A stretch of 64,000 nt of DNA, taken from assembly GCF_024713975.1 (NCBI RefSeq), contig NC_091098.1, positions 10,512,816 to 10,576,815 of the forward strand, given 5' to 3'. Source of the stretch: Paralichthys olivaceus (Eukaryota > Chordata > Actinopteri > Pleuronectiformes > Paralichthyidae). Position 1 is the stretch's first letter; each line of letters begins with the position of its first letter. Both the position numbers and the translations under genes were made by a program. Under the pieces are notes generated by a model that saw nothing but the letters and a program-made list of their open reading frames with translations, did no database searches and had not been told where the DNA came from. Shown here in pieces: positions 25,501 through 47,530 of this stretch.

Positions 25501-26682
25501 AATCCAACTTTATGTGTTATTACATTTTTATGCCGCTGTGTTCATGTTGTCTGTACGTTTGTTCATAGGTATGTGCATCTGCACTATGTACGTCAGTCAG
25601 ACTGAGTCGGTGAGGTAGTCGTAATAAGTACATTAATAAGTTGGTTAGTGAGTGAATGACAAAGACAATGTTTGCATAGACACAAATATTCAGATTTTAT
25701 CTGATTAAAAAAATTGTCTTAATAAGACCCTGTCATGTAAACAGCTCATTAATACTGTAACACTATTTGATCAGAGCCATGAATCCTGTATCTATATTTA
25801 GACACACACACACACACAATCACAGGCAGAGTTCACAGTGTGCATGGCCCTCCTTCTACAATGCTGCCTCTTCTTCCTCATTTCGATGAAGGGCTCATCT
25901 CTCTGCACAGCCTTGAGTCGGCTCTGTCTGATGGCATTGAACAAGTCTTCCCTGAGCCGGTTCACTGTGTCCTGCCGCTGTGTGGCAGAACTGTGAGTTG
26001 GGCCGTAGGAAGAGGGGCTAAAAAGCCAAAGTCCACAAGCCTGAACAATAGAAACACATGAAATTCATAATTTAAACTCCAGTCCAACATCAACACAAGC
26101 AGTGCTCTTATTTCTCTTATAAGTGAATCTACTTAAGTCTAAAGACACCACTCTGTGAAACATTCCTCAGCAGAGAGCAACATGTAACCAGAGCCAGCAA
26201 CACAAATTCATGTGAAAACCAAACACTTTTGAGAAAAACTGAGTTTTGGTGAATTTAGTATTTTATTTTTCACTTTCCTAAAGTTTGTGCTGGTTTTCAA
26301 CATTTTAGTGAATTTCTCAAGAAGTAAGCAGAGACCTTTATGAAACAAATCAGGCATGTGTGGAGTGCTAATATCTATGAACCAATAACATTTAGTGCAC
26401 ATCTGAATAATGATCTGAATATATCTGATCTCAATACATGTATGTATGCAATATGATACTCGGTCAATCAGCCTTGGTGGAGGTATTCGCTCTCCGAGTC
26501 TCCTACAAGTTTTTCTTCTTATTATCCTCATCTTTTGTGTGATAATAGAACCTGAGAAGTATAAAAATGGGACACGTCTTTTTGTCTTCCTTCTTCAACA
26601 GCATCTTTTCAACTCTGCTGCCTTCAAGGCCAGGACAAAACAGAGGAGCAAAGTCAGGGACAAACGGGCTGACGTCATGTGA
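14810..26682 (+). CDS. ifrd2: Interferon-related developmental regulator 2
   Basis: IFRD family protein with an all-helical armadillo-like fold. Mammalian IFRD2 has been described as a factor that binds translationally inactive ribosomes; that role is known for the family, not seen here. Thirteen exons join in phase: 14810-14852, 16140-16196, 19863-19979, 20139-20223, 20635-20759, 20912-21069, 22110-22163, 22817-22995, 23624-23732, 23955-24089, 24185-24313, 25361-25453 and 26602-26682, giving 454 residues. The start is basic (MPRSKKGKRGSGKPG), then a Ser/Asp-rich linker (ASDDELTSDILSHCSSASE). The core follows with LRQAFSSRVLYDFLIERRLT and LRPILTAILIDNSASIAARQ. The conserved C-terminal part has the basic KHRAKNDRRKQRSIFREVL, VYIDGWMRRRIYDTFKE and LGAPLILDPAVRGNKISRFE. 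It ends in a Lys/Arg-rich tail. IFRD2 rather than IFRD1 is chosen by the hyal3/lsmem2 neighbours. Confidence 0.95.
15270..15638. mobile_element. Full-length MITE in ifrd2 intron 1 (copy 2)
   Basis: The ends TTAAAGGTCCAGTGTGTA and TACACCCTGCATCTTTAA are imperfect inverted repeats around about 370 bp. The right half matches the repeat at 1-195. No ORF is present. Confidence 0.75.
16482..16511 (+). repeat. Homopolymer of 30 C in ifrd2 intron 2
   Basis: An uninterrupted run of 30 C residues. The opposite strand is G30, able to form G-quadruplexes. The true length may be wrong because homopolymers are hard to sequence. Confidence 0.95.
19425..19705 (+). mobile_element. 3' fragment of a non-LTR retrotransposon (RTE-like) in ifrd2 intron 2
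   Basis: Translation gives IRRQCIQWLGQLRLDPNSIP followed by TSLRWTPPGQFRQGQPKTTW, the typical C-terminal tail of fish LINE reverse transcriptases (W-L/I-G-H-x-L-R, ALRWTP, GRPKTTWRR). After a frameshift the DNA reads on as DRPKWRPIVDAFCPSRDGED, also typical of that tail. The fragment is 5'-truncated and broken. Clade is uncertain. Confidence 0.7.
21605..22035 (+). mobile_element. Possible Harbinger-derived element in ifrd2 intron 6
   Basis: An ATG at 21940 opens MASTKSTTHFWTDEET and then stops. WTDEE is the usual start of the Myb/SANT-like protein of PIF/Harbinger transposons. The block may be bounded by GTTACATG (about 21607) and CATGTATAC (about 22027), a weak inverted match. I infer a degenerate non-autonomous copy. 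Confidence 0.4.
25798..26075 (-). other. Antisense open frame with protein-like composition in ifrd2 intron 12
   Basis: A frame of about 90 codons without an ATG near its beginning includes DTVNRLREDLFNAIRQSRLK and DEPFIEMRKKRQ. An acceptor-like AACTCACAG precedes 25990 on the minus strand. The donor side is weak. I recognise no family. It may be an orphan exon, a decayed insertion or chance. Confidence 0.3.
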
Positions 26683-27067
26683 GAGACGGACGAGGACGGA
26701 GCGAAGGGACGAGTAAGCGAGGAAATTTCCAGGCTCTACTAAGACGGATACAAAATGATGCCTTTGGCGCTTCAGCTGTCAGACACACTCCCTCGACGGG
26801 GGCTTTTTCCACATGTGCTTTTCACCTGCGACTTAACTCTACTGATTCAAGATGGCCGCCATTTATTCTTCCTTTGATGAACAGTTTTAAAGTTCTTCCA
26901 ACAACAACAGCTGCTTACAGTATCTTCTACATAATATTAAATCAATTATTCAATTTATTTCATGCAGTATAAAACAACTTGACTTCACAGAAGAGTAAAT
27001 GTTCTGTGAACACATTAACTGGGATCCTCAGAAATGCCGTTTTACAATCAAAAATCACAGAGAAAGT

Positions 27068-27106
<39 letters not shown>

Positions 27107-29492
27107 AGACATTTCAAAGCTTTATGGTACATTTCAGATCTTTGGAACAGCCACTGAAAACCCTCTTTGGTGCTGATGAGTATTGTTTTTGATGCTCAGT
27201 TCTAGCTGCTGCCCTGTGGTTTGGCTAGTCAGTCAAATCTTTTTAATCCTCATTACTGTTGCCTTTGCCTGGACACAACAAGTCCCGGTTGTTTGAATTA
27301 GTGCATTTGAACTTCTGTAGTTAATTAAAAAGCAAAAAGAGCCATGGAAATATATTCTGACAGAACAATTTTTCCGTTCGATGGGTTAAATTTTTCCTCG
27401 CTAACACCCACATTCGTCCCCTCTCCTCTTTTACACTCAGTCACTACTTCAGCTGCCAAACCAGAAACTGACGTTACAAACAGTGCAAGAAAAAGTGTGT
27501 GGTGTGAGTTTTATTTGAATTTTATTTAACATCATCGGGTAAAAAAGGAAGTGAATACTAATTAAAAGAGTGAATCAATGAGCTGATATAGTCTTCTTTA
27601 TAATTCATATTTTTGAGAGGAAAAATACGTTTTAACCATTTCTGGTGGATAATTGTATTTTACTTTCTAATTTATTAATGGAACATTGTGATTTTTAAGA
27701 AACTAAGAACTGTTTACAGACACAATTATGGGAAAAATATTCTATTTTGTTGTATTCATTGTATTTTAATGCAGGTTCGGAGGGTCATACAATCTAGCCA
27801 TGTGTATGTATTGCACATATACTGTACATAGGGACTCATGAGTAGATGTCTACTTGAATCATTGGATGCATTTGAATGATTTTCCCTCTTGATGGGCAGT
27901 GAACACATTTACATACAGGCCACTATAACCAGAGCTGCTGATCAGAAGAGTTTGGTGGAGTTGCTGTATTCAGTAGTGGTCAGGTTTGCATCCACAAATC
28001 ATCGATTATAATGTTTCAATTTAAATGACACCATTAACAGCTGCCTGAATGTTTCTGTACCGTGTTGAATATTCCTCTCCAGCTGTTGAGCATCTGTTTG
28101 ACTCCTGTATTACAGCCTCTTCAAACTGTCTCATCAGTAGTTCCGGTGTTGAGGCATAAGGGATCATGGATCTTAAGAGAATAAAAGACTGTGACCACTT
28201 TCTTTGTGTCTTTTGTGATTTTGAAAAAGTTTTTGTTGCCTTTCTGCCCTGGAAATATAAGTTTTGTGGAATGAAGAGGGGAAAGGTGAATGTCTATACA
28301 CAATGAAGTTAATGGTGTAAGTAATCAGATATTACCACTCTGATGACCTTAACAAAAGGTTCATGTTATAGCCTCAGATCATCTGATAAACTCAAAAACA
28401 AACAGGTGAAAGGTGCTCTTTAACAGTCTGAGTCAGACAAATATGTGAAGATTTACTTCTGTTTAAGTGGTGGGAAAGTCAAAAGTATAAGTACTCTAAT
28501 TAAAGTACACTTTTTTTTTTTCCATTTCCTGAGTTTATTCACGTTTACTCTGACCTTTTAGAGGTAAAGGGTTGCCTCTTCCCTCTACCATTAATCATGT
28601 CATTGTCCATCAGATTTGTCTTTTAACCTCTAAAATGGTTAAAGAATTGCTCTTTTTTCCAGTTTCTGCTTTAGTTTATCATGTGGTATTTTTATTTCAT
28701 GGTATTGGTGCTTGTAATTTTGGAGCAAATAATCCCACATATATTGTTTACATAACAGCTTTTTCATTTAGTCTAAACACCAGTGATGTTTAGTGGTTGT
28801 CTGTCATACGTGTTTGTAAATATTTATTTATAATATTAGGTTACAAAATGAGCCTAACCTTTTCACATATGGACACATCTATCCCAACATCGCCTTAAAC
28901 TTATTTACAAACAGTTTTTTTTACATGCTAATGCAATCATCTAGTGTTTTATACAAAGCACTTCTGCAGTGAAAGTTGTATATCATATACATATTCTGCA
29001 GTTCTTTATAAAACTATATTTTATTTTTTAATTCCAGCCCCTTTTTATTCTGTCTATCTCATTCTGACTGCTGCTGTAACAACAGGATAACGTTTTATCT
29101 CGTCTTATCTTATCTTAAGCCCACAGAAGAAAACAGGTATTTGAAAATAATAATTAATATCAATATTAGTAATATTATCCAGTTGAAAACAGATCTAAGA
29201 GAAGAGACTGAGTGACTTACTGCTGCCCCCCTGAGGTCACTGTGGTGCAGTACACCCCTGCAGCCTGCAGCACAGTGGTACGATCCATTCATGAAGTCAA
29301 CATGGAGGCTTCCGCAGTGGAAGAGAGCTGAGTCCAGACTAATGGAGGCGAAGGAGCTGAATCCATGAAGTGACCTGCTGCTGTGAACCCGCACAGTCAC
29401 GTGGTGCAAGTGTCTCTGCTCCCGGTGATGAGTTAGTGTGTTCACGTGCACGGGCAGTGCGTGTGTTTGTGCGTGTGCGTGCAGACACAGGA
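26683..29492. other. ifrd2-apeh spacer with (AGT)n microsatellite
   Basis: The ifrd2 3' UTR begins here; ATTAAA at 26936-26941 is one candidate poly(A) signal. An AGT trinucleotide repeat lies at 27071-27105. The rest is AT-rich with no exon that I can support. The apeh promoter should lie at about 29200-29490, where GC content rises and no TATA box is evident. Confidence 0.5.
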
Positions 29493-38032
<8,540 letters not shown>

Positions 38033-38035
38033 AAA

Positions 38036-38061
38036 CACACACAAACACACACACACACACA

Positions 38062-38100
<39 letters not shown>
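38036..38100 (+). repeat. (CA)n at the start of the apeh 3' UTR
   Basis: The repeat begins 4 nt after the apeh stop codon and has a few interruptions near its left end. Confidence 0.97.
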
Positions 38101-38103
<3 letters not shown>

Positions 38104-38148
38104 TGCTGAACTTTTAAAGTAGATTACTGTCACAGCATTCTTAACAAA

Positions 38149-38208
38149 AATAAACACATTCTGAATGTAACATCTACCTTATTTTGTAAAGACATGGCAT
38201 GAAATAAA
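38149..38208 (+). terminator. apeh polyadenylation signals
   Basis: AATAAA occurs at 38149-38154 and 38203-38208, 120-180 nt after the stop codon. Confidence 0.7.
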
Positions 38209-41200
38209 GAAAATCTTACAACCTGTATTGCTCCATCTATACAAAGTGTCAAAAATGTCTCTAAATTTGTTTATTTATTTGAACAATGAATAAACAAATA
38301 AATAAATCAACAAATGCATTGAACGCTACTTAACTTAACATGTGTTTTGTGACTTGCGGTTCTTATCCGAAGACAAATGTTTCTACAAATATGATTGGAC
38401 CTGACAAACATGGCTCATCATATATAGTAAATGTAACTTACACATTGTCCAGTAGATGGCAGTCTCTGCTTTTGATAACTTTTGTGAAGAGCTTCAGCAA
38501 ATACATATCAACCTTTTATTATAGCAACTTCTTCACTGAGCAAATATGTATGTATTACTTATATATATTATTATTATTATATTATATATGTATATACGTA
38601 TATTTTTATCGAACAAAATTGTACATGAGTTACATGAGTGTGAACGCATAAGATCAACTCACAGTAGTATTAAAGTCACACGGTGCAGGAATGACCCTCT
38701 TGATGGCTGCTTGCTTTTAAAATCTGAGTTACAGATTAGAAACTCAAAGACACTCAGAGCTCAGTGTTTCTTGTAACTTAAACGACCACATTTCAAAATG
38801 TGACATCTGAAGCCTTGTAACCACTCAGACCCACTACAGAGCTGTAAACCCCCAAACCACTCGAAACCTAATCTGGAGCCTTTAACTGAGGCTCTTGACC
38901 ACCTACCTCACAGAGCTGCCCGAACAAATAGTCTAATGTAATGCTGACCTCTAAACCAAGTTATTTTCTTCTCTCTTCAAAGTCTTGCTACATGACCACT
39001 ATAGATTTTTATTCTCTTCTGCTCAGTAACCCAACCCTCCATGTCAGGATGGTTTGCAATTTAGGTCTTGAAGCTACCACAGATGGCAAATGTACAGACA
39101 TTCTTTACTCAATTACAGTACAGATACTTGTGTTAAAAGGTACTGATTCAACGGATTCAACCTCTTTATTCAAGTAAAAGTATAAATGTAAAAAGTTCCC
39201 ACTTTCCTCTATGTTGTCCCTCCTTGTCATATGCACCATGCGTCCTCTGATACCTCTAACGCAGAGTTACATCTGTTACTGGTAGATATACAGCAAACAT
39301 TTGTCTTTTCTGTTTCATTGTCAATTTAGGTTGAAATATGTCTCAATGTTGGGAAGGCAGAGCTTGATGCAACATTTTAAAAAGTGATAATTCCCTTAAA
39401 ATACATAAAACAAAAGTAAAGAGTCTCTTGTATGTAAGGGGCTGAAAGTATAGATATTGGTGTTCGTAGTGTAGATAGAAAAATAAACAGTCAGTACTGA
39501 TACCTGGAAAAAAAAGTATTAATAAACATACAAAAAGAACAAAAGTAAAAGAAAAGCGCACTATGTGAAAAGTGCGAAACGAGGAAAACAAAGCCTGTGT
39601 CTGTCAGTTGTCTCTTATCTCGTAGAGACGTCAGTGACCTTGACAAGTCCCACTCTCATTTCCCAGACAACACAAGTGGGCGTTCCTGCAGTTGGTACTG
39701 ATACAGATGAAATTAACAGATGCAAGTTTATAAAAAATTAGATTAGATGAGGCATGAAGGTGGTTTGATGGCTTCCAGAAGTTTCCTCTCAGCACCCTGC
39801 TGTCCCAGACACAGCATCGGGATTAACTGCCCTCTCGCACCAACACTTTGCTCTGTGGCCTCGGCTGCAGCTGCCGTCTGATGAAGTCACTGTGATGTGG
39901 GTGTTGGGTGAGGTCACCAATTTGAGAGAGAAAGAGGGGAAGGATGGAGACTGTGTTGATGAGGAAGTGACAGATGAAGAAAAGAGGAGTGAGACAGAGG
40001 CGAGCGGAGCGTTCCACAAAATGAATGAGCCAGATAGAGGGAGAAGTTCATGGCGTCCCTCTGTGGCATTCTGGTGTGTGTGGGCTGGGGCACAGAGATG
40101 AAGCATTGTTGAAAGCTGCAGACAGAGGAAAGACTCACGCTCATGCTGAGTGTATGTAGGTGGGAGACGGACAAAGAGAGGAAAGAGTTCAAGAGTCTTT
40201 TCTCACTCCAGGGGACAAAGAGCCTTTTGGAGTTGGTGTGTTTCCCCCACTCTGACTGGCTGCAGAGAGTGTAGGACAAAATGTGACATTTTATCCAAAG
40301 GAGGCGCTAGTGGGCAGCTTGTGGAACATGCAACACATTGAATTGTATTTGCTGTACAGGTGGAAAGTTTGTTGTTATCATCGGAAGGAAGATAACAGGA
40401 TTCATTGTCTATGAATATACAGCTGCTTATCTTTCAATGACCGAAAACAAGAGTCAGCCTGTCTAACGACTGTAAATAAATCTGGACGAGAAGTCTCAAC
40501 GTCCTCTCACTGTACAGAAATAAAGCCAAATTATCCCAGACCCAAAAGCCTCCATATTGTGCATTCAGAGAATGGAGCTGCAAGGTCCCAGGATACATGT
40601 GCTCAACCAATCATGATCCTTCATGATGTTTCTATAGCATCAAAAATCAAATAAAAACTTTCTTAAATGACAGGAGCCACCTTTGAGAAAACTGTATTTC
40701 ATGCGGATATTGACTTTTTAGTTAAGTAGCCAGATTTACAGCAAATGCCGCATAGAAAGGGACGGCATGGTCTACAGAGGACTTCCGTGTTGCTCAGGGA
40801 TGAAAGGGCGCATTTATTGGCTGCATGTGGAGGAGCCTTTGGAATGGCACAGCCTACTTGAGCCTCAATCGGTCTTGGCAGCCCCTGAATTGGGTCACAG
40901 TTTATGAAAGTTATGTCATCTCATGTCACAGCTAAACACTGGATATCTTGTTTGCTAGATAATGTGTCAGAGTAACTTCCTGGTCTCCAGGACAGGTTCA
41001 GTGGTGCTCAGGTTATCTGTGTTTCCATACTTCCCATCTCCTGCCTGTAGCTTCATCTCTGACCTCTAGTGGCACCATGGAGCTACTTTTTAAGAGTATG
41101 CAGATTTTTCCTAATCTGAAGCATTAGAATCAAACTGTGGGTTTCATTTTGATTAAAAAGTGAGTATGTTCTGTTTGAGGTCTAATGTTGGAAGATGGAT

Positions 41201-44200
41201 GGCTCTTGTTGGTGCTGGAGGTCTTAAACTCAGAATACAAAGCCTGCCTGTATTCCTTGACTGAACTGCTGTGCACCGTTTTCCTGGAGGAAATGGGCCT
41301 TAAAGACACTAGACAGTGAGAAAGTCATGTATTGTGCTTTTGGAGTCCAATGTATAAAGTCCAAAGACTAAATGAAAAAAACCTGCATGTACTTTTGAGT
41401 GGAATGGGCTGAAATTGGATTTGGATGGGTTTTGACATGACTTGAATTCTGGGATTAGAGGGCTGTTCACACTTTGTAATAGTAACTTCTCAGCCAAGCC
41501 CTCGAGCCGCTCGAGAACGTTCGCCTGTGGACACTGAGCCTGTGCCAAGACATTAGGTGTTTGAATAGGAGTTTTATTTTTGAATAGGCAGTGTGTTTAT
41601 AGTCTGACTTATTATTCAATAAAATGTTTGCTCCTCGTAACGCTTTATCCTCGGTATGTGAACTCTATTCCTGCCTTTTCTTTGTCTCCCTGTTTTTAAC
41701 TCAAATTTATGTGTGTGTGTGTTTACAGTGTTTGTTCACAAGCCCATGAACACAGGCTTTAATAGCATTTTACCATCTCTGTTTCACTTCAGCCTTTGAA
41801 TGTCGAGGATTGTTTGAACAGTGAGGGCCCCGCTCAGGGAAGGAGGGGCAGTCCTACAATGTCAGCAGTACATGAGCCGTGACCTTTTAATTTTCTTTTT
41901 GTCATTCTTGTCATTCTTTCATTCTCTTATCAGATCCCTTTGTCCATCTCTTATGTTCTAATAATGCGTTTGTGGTAGGGTTCACATTGCTAAACAGTGC
42001 AGCTCAGAGGGTTCTGCATCTATGTGAGGTGGACCAGTTGTGTAATGTAGTGAGGAAGGTTTGTTGAGGACTGTGAGGTCACTATAAAGGCTTTGGTTTG
42101 GTCTGGTTACCTCTGACATAAACAAGGTTAAGATTCACTAAACAGATTTTGATGTAACTTGGTGGAATGTAGGTGCGTGGGCCAAGAAAGACCAGATATG
42201 TTTAGGGGACTGATTTCTATGATTGAGTGTAATGTGGTGCAGTTGGATTGAAGTTAAGGGGACTGTTTAGCATTTGGTGGAGGTATTTGCTCTACTATTC
42301 TAGTTTACATTTGTTTTCAGGTTAGATCATTGGTCCTAAATCTTTTTCAGCATATCATTCACCTAAGTGGAAACACTGAAGGTTTTAATTAAATAGCGTA
42401 ATAACTGTTTAATCTGGGCTGAGATTAAAAAGTTGGTGTATTTGTTAAAAACAAAATTTGACAAAGTGCAATGAAAACAGATCAACATTGTATCACATAC
42501 ATGAAACAAACTTTTTCTTGTGCATTACAATGAGTGAAAAACACATGCATTCTCATTTTCTTTTGATTTTTGGTTGAAGTTTGGCTTCTAACAGAAATAA
42601 TAATTATAGATGGAAAGTGTCTGCAGTGGTTTATCATGTTAAACATCTTATATATTTCTCATGTTTGTTTTTCATTAGCTTTTCATTGTACACATATTAT
42701 TAATGCCTTACTATGCAATTTACTCCAAAGAAGGACGTGGTTAAAGTGATGATGCAGGTGTCAATGACCTTCTGGTTGCAGAATCTGTGATAGGACAATT
42801 TGTTTACATGCAACATTCCTGCAGCCGAATTCTCTGATATGGGATGTTAACGTTCACCAGGGCCTTTATCTAGTGTAAATGAGGAGATGGGCGGATGATG
42901 GAGGAGCAACATTTCATAAGGTTCTGGATAGCAGAAGTAAAGGGAAACACCTATTTTTCCTTTATTCCAGGGCGTGGACTTTCAGTTTGAGAGCTCGACT
43001 TTCACGTTCAGATTGAAATTGCTATCAAATTGCCCCGCCCCCTTGTGTGGATGGTTTGCAGGAATAAGCACAAGCAGGGTATAACTGAATGCAAGCGCAG
43101 GGTTTTGAGTGAGAGCATTACAAATCTAAACATGAAATCAATAACTCCTGCTTAAACTGAAAGACCTCAATCTTGACTACAGAGAGGGAAAAAAACATGC
43201 ATACCACTGAAGTTATACTCCTGGATTAGTTTACCAGTCCTGTCTGATAACGTATCAACACAATTTCATTCATTTCATTTTTTGTTGGAATGTAACATTA
43301 AATATACCTGACATCTCTCAAAAACAATGAACTCCTCATGACACTCAAGAGCAAGAGAAATTATAGAAGAAGTAGATTTACTGTCATTCGTCTGCTGAAA
43401 ACAGTTAAGACTTAAGTTTATTCACTTTAAACTCACTTCACCTCGTTTATGCTCCCAGTCCCTGAAGCCATGATCACTGTCAGGGAAAAACATTTTACCT
43501 CTCCAACTCTAGATCAGTGTCAGGACTCAGGAATGACAAGAATCCAGAATAAAAGCCATGAGTGCTTATCGCAGCTACTGAAGTTATTGAGACTCCCTCA
43601 GCAGTGAAAGGAATACATAAACTTGTGTATGAACTTTTTTTTGCTCCCTAACCTTTTCAACAGTGAAGTGGCCATCTCATCCACCTCAGGCTTGAGTCTG
43701 AGTGAACTGGGTTTTAAAAAATGTGTCTGTCAAACAAACACATTCTCTTTAAAACCCAGTTCAATCCTGACATGACCCTGGCCAGTAAAGAAACACATGT
43801 TAGATAATATAACTGGTTAAATAATTATAATCTTATGTCAGAAATCAAAAGTCTTTATTTGGAACAACCGTAGATTGGGTGAAAAGCTTACCTTCAAAGA
43901 GAGGAATGAGAGAACTTTTAATACTTTAATACTAAACTGAAAACTTTAACTTTTTCTTCTTTTTAGTGGCCTGGTTATTTTACTTTATTTTTATTCCTGT
44001 TATTGGTTTTATGTATCATTATTTTATTGGTTTAATTATTACTCTAATTATTACTGGTCTAATTATTACTCAGTCATTTTTTCCCCCAATTTTGAATTTG
44101 CGTGTGGATTTTAATCTGTCTAATAGTTATCTTTCTACTTTACATATAGTTTTGTGGCTAACTTCCATGGTACCACATGCTTTGTAGAGCACATTGTGCT

Positions 44201-45813
44201 TCCATCTGGAATGAATTGTGCCATATGAATAAAACTTTAGTTGCTTGGCTAATTAGATGGAAAGTCGCAGAAGTAACTGGATTATTTGGTTTGGATAGTT
44301 TAGTTTTATTGGACACTGAAACTGTTTGAGCAGCTAAAGCTGAATGTGCACATTCATACAAGTTGTTGGATGACAAATAAAAGTCAAAACAGTCATTTTA
44401 CAAACCTGACCAACACATGATTTAGTTTTTGTATATTTAGAGGCCTGAACAGAACAGAACATAGAACACACAAAATAAATTCAGCATATGTTAGGATTCT
44501 GTGAATGAATGAAATTAACCTGACTTATGCGGTAAAATACTTTACTTGTCCACTGCAGGTTAACAGCATCAATATAGATGTTCACAGTGGTTTGAGCTTC
44601 AGATATAAATTATGACCAATTACTTAGTTTCTTCCTCTCTTTTCAACACAAATCACTTCAGGTATTTGGTTCCAGTGTTCTGCTGTAACTCTTGTTCTGT
44701 CACCAGGTAATAGCCTCTCCATTAACCTCTTGACTGATGTTCTGTGTGGCTGTAATGACGACAGCTGGCGACCACCTCGGAGGAGCAGGAACCCAACACT
44801 GTTCTCATACTTTAGTGACAGCCTCGGTTTTTTCCCCCTGAGTTTGCTTTGTGTGATTATAAAACAGTGTGTGTGACACTGTAGATGTGACAATGTTTTT
44901 ATTTTCTTTAATGTCATGATATCTGAGGGCAGATGTTGTGCTCACTTTCCACTGACCATTGCAGATATCCATTAAAACTGTAAATCTAGTTTAGAGTGGA
45001 GTCCGACATGGATTTTTGTGGGCCCATACTGATATACTGGCTGATATATATTTAGAATAAACTTTGGCAATAGTTCCTAAGATGTTGTTGTGAAGCCCTC
45101 GTGACAACAGGCTTAGAATTTTACAGTTTAACCATAAACTTTACTGGAAATAGCAATAAATATAAAGAAAACATAAATACATAGAACTAGAATTAAGAAA
45201 AGAAGCATACATACACATCTTCTGTGCATCATTTATTCTGTAAAATAAAACTTTTCATATTGGTGCATATCTGTTACCATAAACGTTGATACTGACATGT
45301 TTGTGATCATATCGGCCTGTTTTTATTGACCAACCGATACAGTGTGGACGTGGGTGTGTTTAACTGCAGAGATTCTATCAAACACGTCATGATATCAGTT
45401 AATGTTTTGTTAATGTTAATCCTGATGATGCTACGATGATGAGTCTGAGAAGGAACATTTGTGTATGTGACGGATCAGCAACATGCAACATTATTAACAA
45501 TGGATTCACATACTGATAAATACAACCTTCACAAAGTTACTTTTCTGGCATTTTGTTTGTTTGGGCAAGTTTTTATTTTATTTTTTAAAAAGTTTTTTGG
45601 TCATCTCAGCATTTTTTTGTGTTTGTGTCAGCGTGTGTGTGCCTCTCCACATGTATGCAGATTGTGGGTCTGTATTAATAATCCATGCAGGGGAACATTT
45701 TGTAATGCGTGATGCATTATTCATTGATAAGAAATGGGATGCTCTTTCATTAGTCAAACCAATTGGGATGCCATGCTGGACTCACCTATCATTACACTGC
45801 TCAGTGATTCATT

Positions 45814-45853
<40 letters not shown>

Positions 45854-47494
45854 TCTAGATGTGCCACTGTGTTGATGTGATGTATATCATTTATATATCT
45901 GTAACTCTGCAATGGGTATTAAAAGTACCACATAAATACATTTCCACATGTTTAGGATAAAGCAGACGCCTGCTGTTTTAACAGCTTCTATCTACATGTG
46001 CTGTACAGTGATGCCTCTCTGAAGGTTATCAAATTCATATTTTATAACAGATAAGTGCTTTGCTCAGATGTTATCTGGGACCATGGATTTAAATTCCTGA
46101 GAAACATGCTGCTCAATAAAGACCACAAATTATGTGACATGCTTAAAGTAAGAGATTGTTTTTGGCAGATTTCCCTCCAAGAAAAAAAAAAAAACAATAC
46201 AAAAAAGCACAAGTTGACAAAGATTACAGTGTAGTTCCTTATAATTTCCTGCAATATATAAATAATATAAATGATCATATTAAATGTAAATCTAAATGGT
46301 ACATACTTGTAGACATATGCAACTAAATAACTAATAAAAGTCAAATATATAGAAATTTGTAAGAAGAGATTTGAGGGGCAACCAGCTTACCATCATTTGT
46401 ACATGTAGCTGCTCTGATCAGTTTCCTTGATATTTATCAAACTATTTTTATGCTCCTTTTTTAATGTTATTTTGTACATCCTCGATATGCAGATATTGAT
46501 ATAATCCTATGTGTGAGAACATATGTGTCACAACATATTCGTTTACATTGATTATATTGAATATTCATGGCATTCATAATTTTATAATTACATGTGTCTA
46601 CAATAGCTGTCCATTATAATAAGTATAGCATCAGGGCTGAGATTTATATTTAAAAAAAAAAATGTGTTCGTTTTAGAACACAGTGTATTTTATGTGTTGC
46701 CTGATACAGTGTGAGACATGACTTAGATAATGTACAAACAGGTTTTAATGACAGTATTAGTGGTTTGGCTATGTCTCCAAATATTTGTTTAATTGCCCTA
46801 TAGCCAGGTTTACTGTCAGTTTAAAATGGTATAAAAGCTGTAATCAGTTCATCCAATTTAATACAAAAACTCTGAATGTTGTGCTATTTAATATGATGTC
46901 ATATAGACTTTGTCTCAGCCCTAAGCTCTGACTGACTTCCAACGTGTCCTCTCATATACCTGAGATACATGACAAGTTCATTTTTCAATAGGCGTCTCAC
47001 TCAGGACTTACATTGGTCAAAACCAAGATAAATATTTTGTGTACGTGTACGAGTAGAGTTACCGATTTTAGGTTTTCTTTCTCTCTTGTTTGTCTCTTTG
47101 CCCTTTTTCCGTTTTAATTAACTTTCTTTTCTCGCTCTTTTTCACCCTGTGCCGTATCGCGTCTTTTGTTTGGAGATTAGCCTTCCATTTGCTGCTGAAG
47201 TCTGTAACACTCCATCCATTAGTGGGGGTGTTTGCCAAAGGCCTCTGCTCCTTCTGGGGTGGATCAGAGGGAGAGAGAGGAGCGCATGAATGTGTGTTTG
47301 CTCTCTCATGCACTTATATGTGCATTTGTGGGTCTGTGTGGGTCTTAGTTTGGCTGGTGCATGGGTGGGTTTCAGACAGTGAGGGTGTGTGAGAATGTTG
47401 TGTATGTGTGTCTGTGTATCTTTCATAAATGCAGGATTACCCTGTTGCCCCGCTCTGCACTAAACAAACACGTAGGATTTGAGTCCACTTAATG

Positions 47495-47530
<36 letters not shown>

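Noticed and set aside
39789..40279. Three overlapping minus-strand ORFs, one with a hydrophobic stretch and a basic tail
   Set aside because: Purine/pyrimidine bias explains the openness. There is no good acceptor for the tail-like frame and no recognisable motif.
43966..44187. Hydrophobic ORF that looks like membrane segments
   Set aside because: AT-rich sequence rich in TTT/ATT codons; no splice or start context.
44624..44917. Minus-strand ORF with a mixed, protein-like composition
   Set aside because: No family recognised, no acceptor/donor pair that fits, no neighbouring exon.
47068..47430. Overlapping ORFs on both strands
   Set aside because: Composition follows the local purine bias; no motif and no splice context.
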